Shown here in pieces: positions 9,717 to 18,016 of a stretch of 64,000 nucleotides of DNA. This DNA is from Rugosibacter aromaticivorans (GTDB lineage: Bacteria; Pseudomonadota; Gammaproteobacteria; Burkholderiales; Rhodocyclaceae). How positions within the stretch are numbered: the stretch's first letter is position 1; every line of letters begins with the position of its first letter. The notes beneath the pieces are model-generated. The model was not told the origin of the DNA. It worked only from the letters and a program-made list of their open reading frames with translations, and searched no databases. The position numbers and the translations under genes are program-made. The DNA is taken from NCBI RefSeq assembly GCF_000934545.1, contig NZ_CP010554.1:2666001-2730000 (forward strand), given 5' to 3'.

Positions 9717-11075
9717 TTAGCGCAACCAACCCTTGCGCCGGAATACCGCAAACGGCACCGCGACCGAAATCACCATCAACGCGATGGAATATAAATAGCC
9801 GTATGACCATTCCAGTTCCGGCATGAATTTAAAGTTCATGCCGTAGATGCTGGCGATCAGCGTGGGGGGCAACAACGCGACCGAGGCCACCGAAAAAATC
9901 TTGATGATCTTGTTCTGGTTAATATTAATGAAGCCCACCACCGCATCCATGAGAAAGTTGATCTTGTTAAAAATGAAAGCCGTGTGGCCATCGAGCGATT
10001 CAATATCGCGCAGAATCTGCCGTGCATCTTCATGTTGATTGGGCGCGAGCAACCGGCCACGAATCAAAAATGACAACGCACGGCGCGTATCCAGCACATT
10101 GCGCCGGATGCGCCCGTTCAAGTCTTCTTCTTTGGCAATATCCGCCAGGATCGAGGCGGCTTCCGCGTCGGTCACATTGGTGCTTAACACCTTGCGGCCA
10201 ACCGCCTCGAGCGCGGCATACACGTCCTCCAGCGCATCGGCGGAATATTCCACATCAGCGGCATACAGATCCAGCAATACATCTTTGCCCTCAGACACGT
10301 AGCCTGGCTGAATACGCGCGCGCAACCGTTGCAGACGAAACACCGGCAGCTCTTCATCACGCACTGAAAACAGAATGTTCTGATGCAGCACAAAAGCCAC
10401 CGGCACGTTGCGCGATTCATCGGCCTTGTCGAGCAAAAAGTCGGAATGCAAATGTATTTCGCCGCTGTCTTCAATGTAAAAGCGTGCGGATTCTTCCAGA
10501 TCGGAAATGTCATCGGTATCCGGCAGTTTGAGGTCAAAAATTTCCTTGATCCATGCGCGCTCTTCGGCTGAAGGGGCGATCACGTCGACCCAGATCGGCT
10601 GCGTTGCGGCAAGCCCTGCGCGGCTTTCCACGGGAATCTGCCGCAGGCGGCCATTGTGTAACTCAAACGCATTGAGCATGATGGGCTTGCGGCGAGAAAC
10701 CTGTGTCGCGGCAAGCGTTTCGCGCACCGCCTCTGATAGCTCGTCAAGAATTTCAGCGCCTCGATCAAGCGCAACCAGATCCCACACCAGCAGGCTTTCA
10801 TCCTGAGGCAGTGCTTCCAGAATGCGCGCTACATCCGCTGTGGGCATTTGCGTCAGCTTTTCACGCAGCGCATTCAAGTGCTGCTTATGCACCATGGTTT
10901 CGATCAGCTCCTGGCGCGGCATATCCTGCCGATGCACCAGGTTTTCCACCCGCTTTTGCCGTGCCAGCAGCGTCTGCACTTCGCGCAGGCTGTCTTGCAC
11001 CTCGGCCAGACGATGCGTATCGTTTGGCGGGGCGCTGTTGTCCGGCGGGGTCGAATCATCGATAGGCGAGGTCAT
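9717..11075 (-). CDS. corA: CorA-type magnesium/cobalt channel with an MgtE_N-like N-terminal domain
   Basis: 452 residues from ATG 11075 (MTSPIDD); an in-frame ATG at 11114 is an alternative. The C-terminus has two membrane helices with the CorA signature YGMNFKFMPELEW between them. The central region is the usual CorA cytoplasmic funnel (VAFVLHQNILFSVRDEELPV). The first 130 residues hold helical repeats (ADVARILEALPQDESLLVWD, LVALDRGAEILDELSEAVRE) that look like the MgtE intracellular N domain. Such a fusion would place an Mg-sensing module of one transporter family on another. It is the last gene of a minus-strand run from rnb; corA and mtgA may be separate transcripts. Confidence 0.88.
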   Translation of the reverse strand: MTSPIDDSTPPDNSAPPNDTHRLAEVQDSLREVQTLLARQKRVENLVHRQDMPRQELIETMVHKQHLNALREKLTQMPTADVARILEALPQDESLLVWDLVALDRGAEILDELSEAVRETLAATQVSRRKPIMLNAFELHNGRLRQIPVESRAGLAATQPIWVDVIAPSAEERAWIKEIFDLKLPDTDDISDLEESARFYIEDSGEIHLHSDFLLDKADESRNVPVAFVLHQNILFSVRDEELPVFRLQRLRARIQPGYVSEGKDVLLDLYAADVEYSADALEDVYAALEAVGRKVLSTNVTDAEAASILADIAKEEDLNGRIRRNVLDTRRALSFLIRGRLLAPNQHEDARQILRDIESLDGHTAFIFNKINFLMDAVVGFININQNKIIKIFSVASVALLPPTLIASIYGMNFKFMPELEWSYGYLYSIALMVISVAVPFAVFRRKGWLR

Positions 11076-11127
11076 GGTCGCGATTTCCGGCACGGGAGTC
11101 GGCAATAGCGCCATTGTAGCTGCACAA

Positions 11128-11155
11128 CATTACGCTGGCACCATTACGCTGGCAC
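11128..11155. repeat. 14-bp perfect tandem duplication at the mtgA stop codon
   Basis: CATTACGCTGGCAC occurs twice in direct tandem, at 11128-11141 and 11142-11155. The second unit contains the mtgA stop codon (11144-11146). It lies between mtgA and corA and looks like a recent slippage duplication. Confidence 0.8.
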
Positions 11156-11842
11156 TTCAGCATAGCGCATGCGCCCCAGGATGCGCTGCGTGCGGTGGTT
11201 GATATAGGCGGAATACGGGTTTTTTTCAAACCGCCGTGGCGCAGGCAACATCACCGCCAGGCGCGCTGCCTGCGCGGCAGTCAACTGGCTGGCAGAAACG
11301 CCGAAATAATGCCGCGCGGCGGCTTCTGCCCCGAATATGCCCTCGCCCCATTCGACCTCGTTGAGATACACCTCCAGAATGCGCCGCTTATCCCACAATA
11401 ACTCAAGCCACAGCGTAATGATTGCCTCTTCGCCCTTGCGCAGCGCCGATTTATTGGGTGAGAGCAGCAGGTTTTTAGCCAGTTGCTGCGTGATGGTTGA
11501 GCCGCCCGCGACCACGCGCCCTTTTTTCTGGTTTTTCTGAATGGCTTTTTGCATGCCATCCCAATCAAAACCTTCGTGATCGATAAATTTATCGTCCTCG
11601 GCTGCCACCACAGCACGTTTTAACTGAATGGAAATTTTCTCGTACGGCACCCATTGGCGATGGAGCTCAGCCTGCGGATTTTTTTCATGGATTTCCGCCA
11701 ACTGCTGGCTTTGAAAACTGGTCGTGCCAGGGTCCACCCACTTCCACCAGGCCACCCAGCCCAGATACCAGAACTGCCACAACAGCAGTAAACCGATCAT
11801 CCACGCCAGGCCGAGTTTCAGCCAATGCGGGGCGGACCTCAT
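11144..11842 (-). CDS. mtgA: Monofunctional biosynthetic peptidoglycan transglycosylase MtgA
   Basis: 232 residues. It polymerises lipid II into glycan strands at the periplasmic face of the inner membrane. An N-terminal signal anchor (GLAWMIGLLLLWQFWYLGWV) is followed by the GT51 domain. Its motifs are VVAAEDDKFIDHEGFDW with the catalytic Glu, GGSTITQQLAKNL, and RKGEEAIITLWLELLWDKRR with EVYLNEVEWGEGIFGAEAAA. Length is normal. The start overlaps the aroE stop by 4 bp (ATGA), a pairing often seen in betaproteobacteria. Confidence 0.95.
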   Translation of the reverse strand: MRSAPHWLKLGLAWMIGLLLLWQFWYLGWVAWWKWVDPGTTSFQSQQLAEIHEKNPQAELHRQWVPYEKISIQLKRAVVAAEDDKFIDHEGFDWDGMQKAIQKNQKKGRVVAGGSTITQQLAKNLLLSPNKSALRKGEEAIITLWLELLWDKRRILEVYLNEVEWGEGIFGAEAAARHYFGVSASQLTAAQAARLAVMLPAPRRFEKNPYSAYINHRTQRILGRMRYAEVPA

Positions 11843-12693
11843 GCGTTCAAGCGGGGGGTCAAATGCACATTCAATTGCGCACGTAGTTGAGCACGCAGCG
11901 CAGCCAATACAGGCGCAGTGTCAGGCCGCATGCCACGCCAGACATAAAATGCTTCAGCCGCTTGTTCAACCAGCATGCCCAGGCCATCGGCCACGCGCGC
12001 ACCCGCCGCGCGCGCGGTCTGCATGAAGGGCGTCTCAACGCCATACACCATCTCGTAAGCCAGGGCATCCGGCGAAAAAGTCGGCGTTGGTAATGCGGCA
12101 CCGGAGAGTCCGGCCGAGGTGGCATTGATCACGAGATCGAAGGTACGCTGATTTAAGTCATCAAACCCGCCGCCGGTCACACCCAATACGCCCGCCAGAA
12201 CCTGCGCCTTGTCAGCGGTGCGGTTGGCAATAAACAGCTCCGCCGGGTTTTGTTCCCGCAACGGAAGAATCACCCCACGCGCAGCGCCCCCTGCACCCAG
12301 CACCAGCACGCGAAGGCCTGCCAGCGGCACACCAAGGTTAGCGACCAAATCGCGCACCAACCCGGCGCCATCGGTGTTGTCACCGCGCAGGCCATCGGCG
12401 GCGAAGCTCAAGGTATTCACCGCGCCTGCGGCCTGGGCGCGTGGCGTGAGCTGCCGGGCAAAGTTAAAAGCCTCAACCTTGAACGGCACGGTGACATTCG
12501 CCCCTTTACCGCCAGCGGCAATAAACGTATTCACCGCCTCGGCAAAGCCATCCAGCGGCGCACAAATCGCCTCATACCGGATGTCCTGCCCGGTTTGTGC
12601 GGCAAACAGCGCATGAATTTTTGGCGACAAACTATGGCTGACGGGGTTGCCAAACACCGCGTAACGTTCAGCTGGCATACATTCAGTTGGCAT
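11839..12693 (-). CDS. aroE: Shikimate dehydrogenase AroE
   Basis: 284 residues from ATG 12693, which overlaps the tonB stop by 11 bp and has AGGA 8-10 nt upstream; 12678 is an alternative. It reduces 3-dehydroshikimate with NADPH in the aromatic amino acid pathway. Motifs are FGNPVSHSLSPKIHALF, GANVTVPFK with the catalytic Lys, DNTDGAGL, the nucleotide loop GAGGAARG, NATSAGL and DGLGMLVEQAAEAF. A dispersed repeat copy encodes ALPTPTF after NATSAGLSG, in a loop that is variable in the family. Confidence 0.95.
   Translation of the reverse strand: MPTECMPAERYAVFGNPVSHSLSPKIHALFAAQTGQDIRYEAICAPLDGFAEAVNTFIAAGGKGANVTVPFKVEAFNFARQLTPRAQAAGAVNTLSFAADGLRGDNTDGAGLVRDLVANLGVPLAGLRVLVLGAGGAARGVILPLREQNPAELFIANRTADKAQVLAGVLGVTGGGFDDLNQRTFDLVINATSAGLSGAALPTPTFSPDALAYEMVYGVETPFMQTARAAGARVADGLGMLVEQAAEAFYVWRGMRPDTAPVLAALRAQLRAQLNVHLTPRLNA
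12075..12100 (+). repeat. Dispersed intragenic repeat copy in aroE
   Basis: AAAAGTCGGCGTTGGTAATG-type copy, three mismatches to the core. AroE, on the opposite strand, reads it as ALPTPTF. Confidence 0.72.
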
Positions 12694-13570
12694 GCAATTG
12701 ATCCTGGCGAGTAAACGACCATGTGCGCGTAATTTCGATGATATCCGTATCGCGCCGTATCGCCGCCGGAAAAGACGCATACGGCGCGGCCATTTTGACA
12801 ATGCGTACGGCAGCTTGATCCAGCACTTTTTGCCCCGAAGATCGGTTGATCTCTACCTGATCCAACTCGCCATCACTTTTGATCACTACCGTCAGAACCA
12901 GGCTGCCGTACAGCTGGCCTCGGGCGGCGGCGGGGTAATTCAGGTTACCAATGCGTTCAACTTTCTGCCGCCAATCTTCGACATACTGAGCGAAGCGATA
13001 CTCCTCCACCCGTGCGCCGATAAATTTTTTGCGTGGCCGCTGGTTGTATTCCTCCATGCGCCGCGAAATTTCGCCTTCGATACGCGCAACCGCCAGGGCG
13101 CGGGTGGCTAAATCAGTGCCCGACAGCACGGGAGCTGCCAAGGGCGTAGGCATCTGGGGTGCAGTTTCTTGGCGCACCGTCTGGCGGCTATTTAATTGCT
13201 TCATCATCTGCTGCGTCTGCGCTTCAAGCTGCGCTACACGTTGTTGCGCCTGGATTAAATCGTCCCCTTGTTTGCTCTGCATCGACGGGGGCAGCGGCGT
13301 TTTCGCGCGGCGGTCGTCTTCCGTTGTGCCACCGCCATCCAGCGATGTCTGCGCGCGCGCCTGAGCTTTGCTTGGCCGATAGCGGCTTTTGCTGTTGACC
13401 AAAATAACATCCAGCGCTCGTTCCGTTGTTTTTTTCTGCCAATCTGGCGGCATGAAATTCACAACGAGCAGCCCGGCATGCGCCAGCAGCGAGGCACACA
13501 ACGCCCACGTCAGGTTGCGTCGAGAAGCCATCATTGCGGTAGACAAAGGCGATGCGGGCGCAGCGAACAT
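12683..13570 (-). CDS. TonB-family energy transducer
   Basis: 295 residues. One N-terminal membrane helix (WALCASLLAHAGLLVVNF) is followed by a charged/proline-containing linker with a coiled-coil (DDLIQAQQRVAQLEAQTQQM) and a C-terminal TonB domain (YPAAARGQLYGSLVLTVVI, KSDGELDQVEINRSSGQKVL, AAPYASFP). It would transmit inner-membrane proton-motive energy to an outer-membrane receptor. There is no exbB/exbD or receptor nearby. It lies between rnb and aroE, as in other betaproteobacteria. The start could also be the Met at residue 13. Confidence 0.85.
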   Translation of the reverse strand: MFAAPASPLSTAMMASRRNLTWALCASLLAHAGLLVVNFMPPDWQKKTTERALDVILVNSKSRYRPSKAQARAQTSLDGGGTTEDDRRAKTPLPPSMQSKQGDDLIQAQQRVAQLEAQTQQMMKQLNSRQTVRQETAPQMPTPLAAPVLSGTDLATRALAVARIEGEISRRMEEYNQRPRKKFIGARVEEYRFAQYVEDWRQKVERIGNLNYPAAARGQLYGSLVLTVVIKSDGELDQVEINRSSGQKVLDQAAVRIVKMAAPYASFPAAIRRDTDIIEITRTWSFTRQDQLHAN

Positions 13571-13581
13571 GGAGAAAGATT

Positions 13582-15669
13582 CTACCCTGCAGCTGCGGCA
13601 TCCTCATCCGCAGACAACGCGGCCTTGGTTGTCACGCCAGTTGCTACATGAGTTGCTACAGGGTTTACTACATCGGCAGCAACATCGTCTGCGTCCCCGC
13701 TTTCCCCATCAGCCGCTACATCCACGATCACCCCTGCCACAACCTCAACAAACCGCACGCGAATTTCTGTGGTCAAGAGGTCTATGCTCTCCACGGTGAG
13801 GCGCACCCGTGCGCCGCGCGGTGCCACGCCGAGCTCGGGCAACGAGGGCACGCGCAGCACCAGCGGTAAATCCATGGCCCGTACCAGCGATTCTTTCAGC
13901 ACCACGGCTTCCAGCGTGCGCGTATCCGTCTGCGCCAGCCAACGCAAACACCAGTAGCGTTCCATGTGGCGCTGAAATTCAGCATACGCTGCGTAAGTCA
14001 GCTCAAAGTCGCGCAATGCGGCAAATAGATCCGTTGATGGCGCCGACTGTGCCACGAATGGCGGCGGCTCGTTGCGCAGCCAGGCAATCAATTGCCATTG
14101 ATTGACCAGGTCAGCATATCGCCGCAGCGGGGAAGACGACCATGCATAACACGCCACGCCCAGCCCTTCGTGCGCAGCGGCCACGGTGCTCATGCGCACC
14201 TTGCCGCCCGTTTGCACCCGATACAGCGCAGGAATACCCGCGTCGCGCAATTCTCCGCCCCAGGTGGCGTTGGCAAAAATCATCAACTCAGCCACCAGCG
14301 TATCCAACGGGCTGCCACGCGGGCGCGCGGAGATGGTGACGACTCCGGGGCCATCCACACCCTGGCCACCATCGCGGCCATCGTTCACCGCCCAATCCAC
14401 GACGAAGTTGTAATCCTTGCGTCCGCCACTATCGGCTTTATCTTGCTGCCCGCGGCCTGCGGCCAGCACTTGCGCAAAATCCCACAACACCATGAGCTCA
14501 TCGCGATAGGGGAAATCCGCCAAAGGCTGCGTCAGGGTAACCGCTGCCAGCGCGGTCGCATTGAACAACGGCTCGATCTCATGATGGCGCAAATTCTCGG
14601 CGATGGTGATACGGTTCAGTTGCGTGCTGCGCCCCAGCAAACGCAAGTCAGAGGCCACCTCCAGATACAACGAAATCGCTGGCACGGTGCGCCCGGCAGC
14701 CAGCGTGAATTGATCCACCACGGCTTCTGGCAACATGGTGATCTTTTGCCCCGGCATATACACCGTGGATAAGCGCCGCCGCGCAATCTGCCCTAAATCC
14801 GAATCCGCCGCAAACCCCAGCCCGGGCGCTGCGATGTGCACGCCAATGTGCCAACCGCCCTCTGCGCGCGGCGTGACAGAAAACGCATCGTCAATCTCCG
14901 TCGTTGCGGCGTCATCAATACTGAACGCACGCACACTCACCAGTGGCAACTCGTCAGCCGCTGGCACAGCGGGTGCATACGGCGCAAAACCCGTGCCCTC
15001 ACGAAAGCATTCATACAAAAACCGACCCAGATGATAATCATGAGCCGAGGCCACGGCACCTGCGGCAAGCAATAGCTGCGCTTCGCTTTTACCGCTTTGC
15101 GCGGCAGCCTCGGCAAGCGCTTTGGCTTCTGGCCGATTACGATCAGCGGCATATAACAGTTGCGGCAGTTGCGCTTTAAATTCTTCCGGCAGGCGGCCCG
15201 CCACGAGTTCGGCTGCCATCCGTGTGATCGCTTCGGCCTGTAAGCGCTTTTTTTCCAGCCCGGCCAGCGCTGCCTGCAAAATCTCGGGCGGCGCCTTGAA
15301 ATAACGCCCGCGCCCCTTGCGGTGAAAATACATCGGCGCTGAATGCAGGCACAGCAACACAGCGGCCGCTTGCGCGGGCGTGGCCCCCGCACCAGACCCT
15401 GCCCCAAAATATTCCGCCGCTAACTCGGCAAAACCGAATTCTCCGGTGGGGCCGGCTTCCCACAAAAACCCGATCTCAATCTCTTTTGCTGCCGCCTCCG
15501 CCTCAGCCAGCAGCGCGGCAGCCGCAGGCGTCTCAAACCGCAACAGCACGTGCGCAGCCTTCACCTTGACGCGACGGCCAGTGGGCAGGGTGACTTGCAG
15601 CGAACCCACATTGTCGGCCAGCACGACACCCGCGCGAAATACGCCATCCTCTTCAAACAGGACATTCAT
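13582..15669 (-). CDS. rnb: RNase II/R-family exoribonuclease (RNB domain protein)
   Basis: 695 residues. The RNB catalytic core shows the Asp-rich active site (SIDDAATTEIDDAFSV) and substrate-binding segments (HIGVHIAAPGLGF, RRRLSTVYMPGQKITMLPEA, RVQTGGKVRMST, YAWSSSPLRRYADLVNQWQL). It degrades RNA processively from the 3' end. The N-terminal part is a short cold-shock-like region, and the family type is the one linked with tonB-aroE in betaproteobacteria. The C-terminal 55 residues are low-complexity Val/Ala/Asp (VIVDVAADGESGDADDVAAD and on), not typical of the family. It begins the minus-strand block rnb-tonB-aroE-mtgA. Confidence 0.88.
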   Translation of the reverse strand: MNVLFEEDGVFRAGVVLADNVGSLQVTLPTGRRVKVKAAHVLLRFETPAAAALLAEAEAAAKEIEIGFLWEAGPTGEFGFAELAAEYFGAGSGAGATPAQAAAVLLCLHSAPMYFHRKGRGRYFKAPPEILQAALAGLEKKRLQAEAITRMAAELVAGRLPEEFKAQLPQLLYAADRNRPEAKALAEAAAQSGKSEAQLLLAAGAVASAHDYHLGRFLYECFREGTGFAPYAPAVPAADELPLVSVRAFSIDDAATTEIDDAFSVTPRAEGGWHIGVHIAAPGLGFAADSDLGQIARRRLSTVYMPGQKITMLPEAVVDQFTLAAGRTVPAISLYLEVASDLRLLGRSTQLNRITIAENLRHHEIEPLFNATALAAVTLTQPLADFPYRDELMVLWDFAQVLAAGRGQQDKADSGGRKDYNFVVDWAVNDGRDGGQGVDGPGVVTISARPRGSPLDTLVAELMIFANATWGGELRDAGIPALYRVQTGGKVRMSTVAAAHEGLGVACYAWSSSPLRRYADLVNQWQLIAWLRNEPPPFVAQSAPSTDLFAALRDFELTYAAYAEFQRHMERYWCLRWLAQTDTRTLEAVVLKESLVRAMDLPLVLRVPSLPELGVAPRGARVRLTVESIDLLTTEIRVRFVEVVAGVIVDVAADGESGDADDVAADVVNPVATHVATGVTTKAALSADEDAAAAG

Positions 15670-16109
15670 AAAAAAGGGGAAAATAAAAAAAGCAGGAGCG
15701 AAGAATTATACGGGTGGGTGCCGCGTGGCGAGCAACCGGACGGTACGGGGCGACCCTGACGAAACTCGCGGAGCAAGCAAGATGAACCCGCAGAAACAAG
15801 CCCCAAAGACAAGCCCCCGGCAGCACCTGTTCGCTGCCTGTTGGTTATCTGTTGCAAAAAACCAACAGATTTGCCGAAATCCCCCCGGTTTGGTTGATTT
15901 TTGTTGTCCTGCACCCAGATGCCTCGCATAATCCACACACCTTTTCGGTAATTCACTGTTATCGACAAGTCGCCATTGACAGTGGCAACACGTGAAGCCA
16001 TTGTCGGTTGTGCTTTTAGATTTGTATGTCGTTTGTAGTTTGTAGTTGCTTAAAAAGAAGTTATCGCAGTTCAATTCGCAGTTCAATTTTTATCTTTTAG
16101 GAGTTCCTC
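15670..16109. other. Divergent intergenic region between rnb and the porin gene
   Basis: 440 bp without a convincing gene; overlapping open frames here have no family resemblance. It must carry the rnb promoter on one side and the porin promoter on the other. A perfect 9-bp inverted repeat CTGTTGGTT/AACCAACAG (15838-15846 and 15860-15868) stands in the middle. A TTGACA hexamer at 15976-15981 is a possible -35 box for the porin, but its -10 is poor. The porin start is preceded by AGGAG. Confidence 0.5.
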
Positions 16110-17336
16110 ATGCAAAAGAAACTTATCGCTCTGGCTATCGCCGGTCTTTCCAGCGCAGCTTTCGCGCAAACCAATGTGACGATCTACGGCGTCGCCGACG
16201 CATCATTTGATGTCATCCGTGTCAGCGGTGGATCAGGCGCCCTTTCGGACAATACCCCTAACTTCACCCGTGTGTCGACCAATGGTTCCTATATCGGCTT
16301 CAAGGGTACGGAAAACCTGGGCAATGGCCTGAATGCCATTTTCCAGTTTGAATCCGATGCCAAGTTTGATAACGGCGGCAGCCTGAGTACCGGCCGCGAC
16401 AGCTTTGTTGGCCTGTCTGGCAATTTCGGTAAAGTGTTGTTGGGTACGCTGACCGCCCCGACCCGCGCCCTGGGTGCCCGTCTGGACGTGAACACCGGCG
16501 AAGGCATCGGCAGCAACACCGCTATCCTCGGTAAACTGGGTGGCGGGCTGGCATATGGAAACTTGCAGAAAACATTGATCAACGTAGGCAGCATTGCGAG
16601 CGTGACAGACTACAACCTTAGTGGCCGTTCGAATGACACCACTTCCCTATTCGATAGCCGCCACAAGAATTCGATCGCTTATGTTTCCCCCTCGTTCTCC
16701 GGCTTCCAGGCAAGTGCTGTCTACATGGCCAATGAAAACAAGAGCGAAGGCGCTGCTGCTTTTCCATTTGGTCCAATTAACACTTCAGCCTATGATCTCG
16801 GCCTGACCTATGACAATGGCCCGATATACATTGGTGGTACTTATGCTGAGCTGCGAGTGAAGAACGACAATCCGATTCCTGTCCTATTAGTAGTAGGAGG
16901 CCTACCTTCGGATACCAAGGTGAAAGAAGCGCGTTTGGGCGGCATCTATGACTTCGGCATGGCCACCATCCGTGGTCTTTACGCCCGTACCAAGGTGGAA
17001 GGCGGCGGGACGGATGTCAAGCAGAATGTCTGGGGTCTTGGTGCCACCTACAACGTGACAGCCAATGGCCGCATCACCGCCCAGTACTACCGGGCCAATG
17101 ATCTGGATGGCACACCGACTGATGATGACACCGGCGCCAAGTTCTACACGATTGGCTATGAGCACAGCCTGTCCAAGCGCACGATGCTGAAGGCCAACTA
17201 CACCTACCTGAAGAATGACTCGATGACCTCCACCAATGGTAATGGTGGTTATGACTTTGGTTACAACTCGTCCGGCTTTGCTGGCGACGAGATCAAAGTC
17301 TCCGGCCTACAACTCGGCCTGCGTCACGCGTTCTGA
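16110..17336 (+). CDS. Gram-negative trimeric porin
   Basis: 408 residues with a signal peptide (MQKKLIALAIAGLSSAAFAQ) followed by the porin start TNVTIYGVADASFDVIRVSG. It contains the conserved segments SYIGFKGTENLGNGLNAIFQ and GRDSFVGLSGNFG, and ends with the aromatic outer-membrane sorting signal LGLRHAF. It is a 16-strand general diffusion porin of the betaproteobacterial type. It is a monocistronic unit with a strong terminator just after it. A diverged paralogue is at 38.9-40.1 kb. Confidence 0.95.
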   Translation: MQKKLIALAIAGLSSAAFAQTNVTIYGVADASFDVIRVSGGSGALSDNTPNFTRVSTNGSYIGFKGTENLGNGLNAIFQFESDAKFDNGGSLSTGRDSFVGLSGNFGKVLLGTLTAPTRALGARLDVNTGEGIGSNTAILGKLGGGLAYGNLQKTLINVGSIASVTDYNLSGRSNDTTSLFDSRHKNSIAYVSPSFSGFQASAVYMANENKSEGAAAFPFGPINTSAYDLGLTYDNGPIYIGGTYAELRVKNDNPIPVLLVVGGLPSDTKVKEARLGGIYDFGMATIRGLYARTKVEGGGTDVKQNVWGLGATYNVTANGRITAQYYRANDLDGTPTDDDTGAKFYTIGYEHSLSKRTMLKANYTYLKNDSMTSTNGNGGYDFGYNSSGFAGDEIKVSGLQLGLRHAF

Positions 17337-17373
17337 TCCGGCATTGCTGTTGTAATACAGCCGGTTGAAACTA

Positions 17374-17406
17374 AAACGGGCAGCCTTTCGGGGCTGCCCG
17401 TTTTTT
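17374..17406. terminator. Rho-independent terminator between porin and yqiA (bidirectional)
   Basis: A 13-bp stem AAAACGGGCAGCC / GGCTGCCCGTTTT with a 6-nt loop is followed by a T run on the plus strand and flanked by an A run for the minus strand. It ends the porin transcript and probably the converging yqiA transcript. Confidence 0.92.
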
Positions 17407-17995
17407 ATTGCGGGCGCCAGTCGATGATCTCGTCCAGATAATCGTTCCAGCGCGTAAAGCTGTGGTCGCCGCCGGGCAACACGGTTTGCCGCGCACCGGC
17501 GTAATATGCGACGGCCGCGCGGTAATCGAGGGTTTCATCGCCTTCTTCGGCCAGCAGCCAGAAGCGTTGCGGCTGGCTTAAGCGCGGTAACTCGAGCGCG
17601 CGCAACTCATCGATGTGCTGAAGGGTGAAATCGAATGGTTCGCCGGTGTAAAGCCAGCGCTGCGGGCCGACAAAACTTTCCAGCGACAGGCGGGCGACTA
17701 CGGCGGGATTCACCAGCACGGCGTTGAGATTGAATTTTTCCGCCAGCCAGGTGGCGTAAAAGCCGCCAAGCGAGGAGCCGACCAGCATGATTTTCCCATG
17801 GGTCGCCGTCTCACCATCGCCGACTTTTTGCCGCATGATGATTTGCTCCGCCAGCGCAAGCGCTGCGGCGGGCGAAGCGGGCAGTTGCGGGCAAACGAAA
17901 TCAGCCGCCAGCCCGCGTGCTGCCATGCGCTCGCCGAGCGCGCGCGCCTTGACTGATTGCGGGCCGCTGGTAAAACCGTGCAGGTAGAGAATCAT
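17405..17995 (-). CDS. YqiA/YcfP-family alpha/beta-hydrolase (esterase)
   Basis: 196 residues. It opens with the family signature ILYLHGFTSGPQSVKA, has the nucleophile elbow MLVGSSLGGFYATWLA with the catalytic Ser, and a C-terminal His in PGGDHSFTRW; Asp is probably in the LAEEGDETLDY segment. It is a small cytoplasmic esterase of unknown physiological substrate. A dispersed repeat copy (KVGDGETATHG) sits directly before the beta strand leading to the nucleophile. It converges with the porin gene and is followed upstream by uppP. Confidence 0.88.
   Translation of the reverse strand: MILYLHGFTSGPQSVKARALGERMAARGLAADFVCPQLPASPAAALALAEQIIMRQKVGDGETATHGKIMLVGSSLGGFYATWLAEKFNLNAVLVNPAVVARLSLESFVGPQRWLYTGEPFDFTLQHIDELRALELPRLSQPQRFWLLAEEGDETLDYRAAVAYYAGARQTVLPGGDHSFTRWNDYLDEIIDWRPQ
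17804..17829 (-). repeat. Dispersed intragenic repeat copy in yqiA
   Basis: Minus-strand copy AAAAGTCGGCGATGGTGAGA followed by CGGC, two mismatches to the core. It is read as KVGDGETA. Confidence 0.78.
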
Positions 17996-18016
17996 GTCAG
18001 CCTTACCTCAATTAAA

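Noticed and set aside
13389..13799. Long open frames opposite tonB and rnb
   Set aside because: Arg/His/Pro-rich translations typical of shadow frames in GC-rich DNA.
15706..16086. 126-codon minus-strand frame in the rnb-porin gap
   Set aside because: No ribosome-binding site or recognisable domain, and it overlaps the presumed porin promoter.
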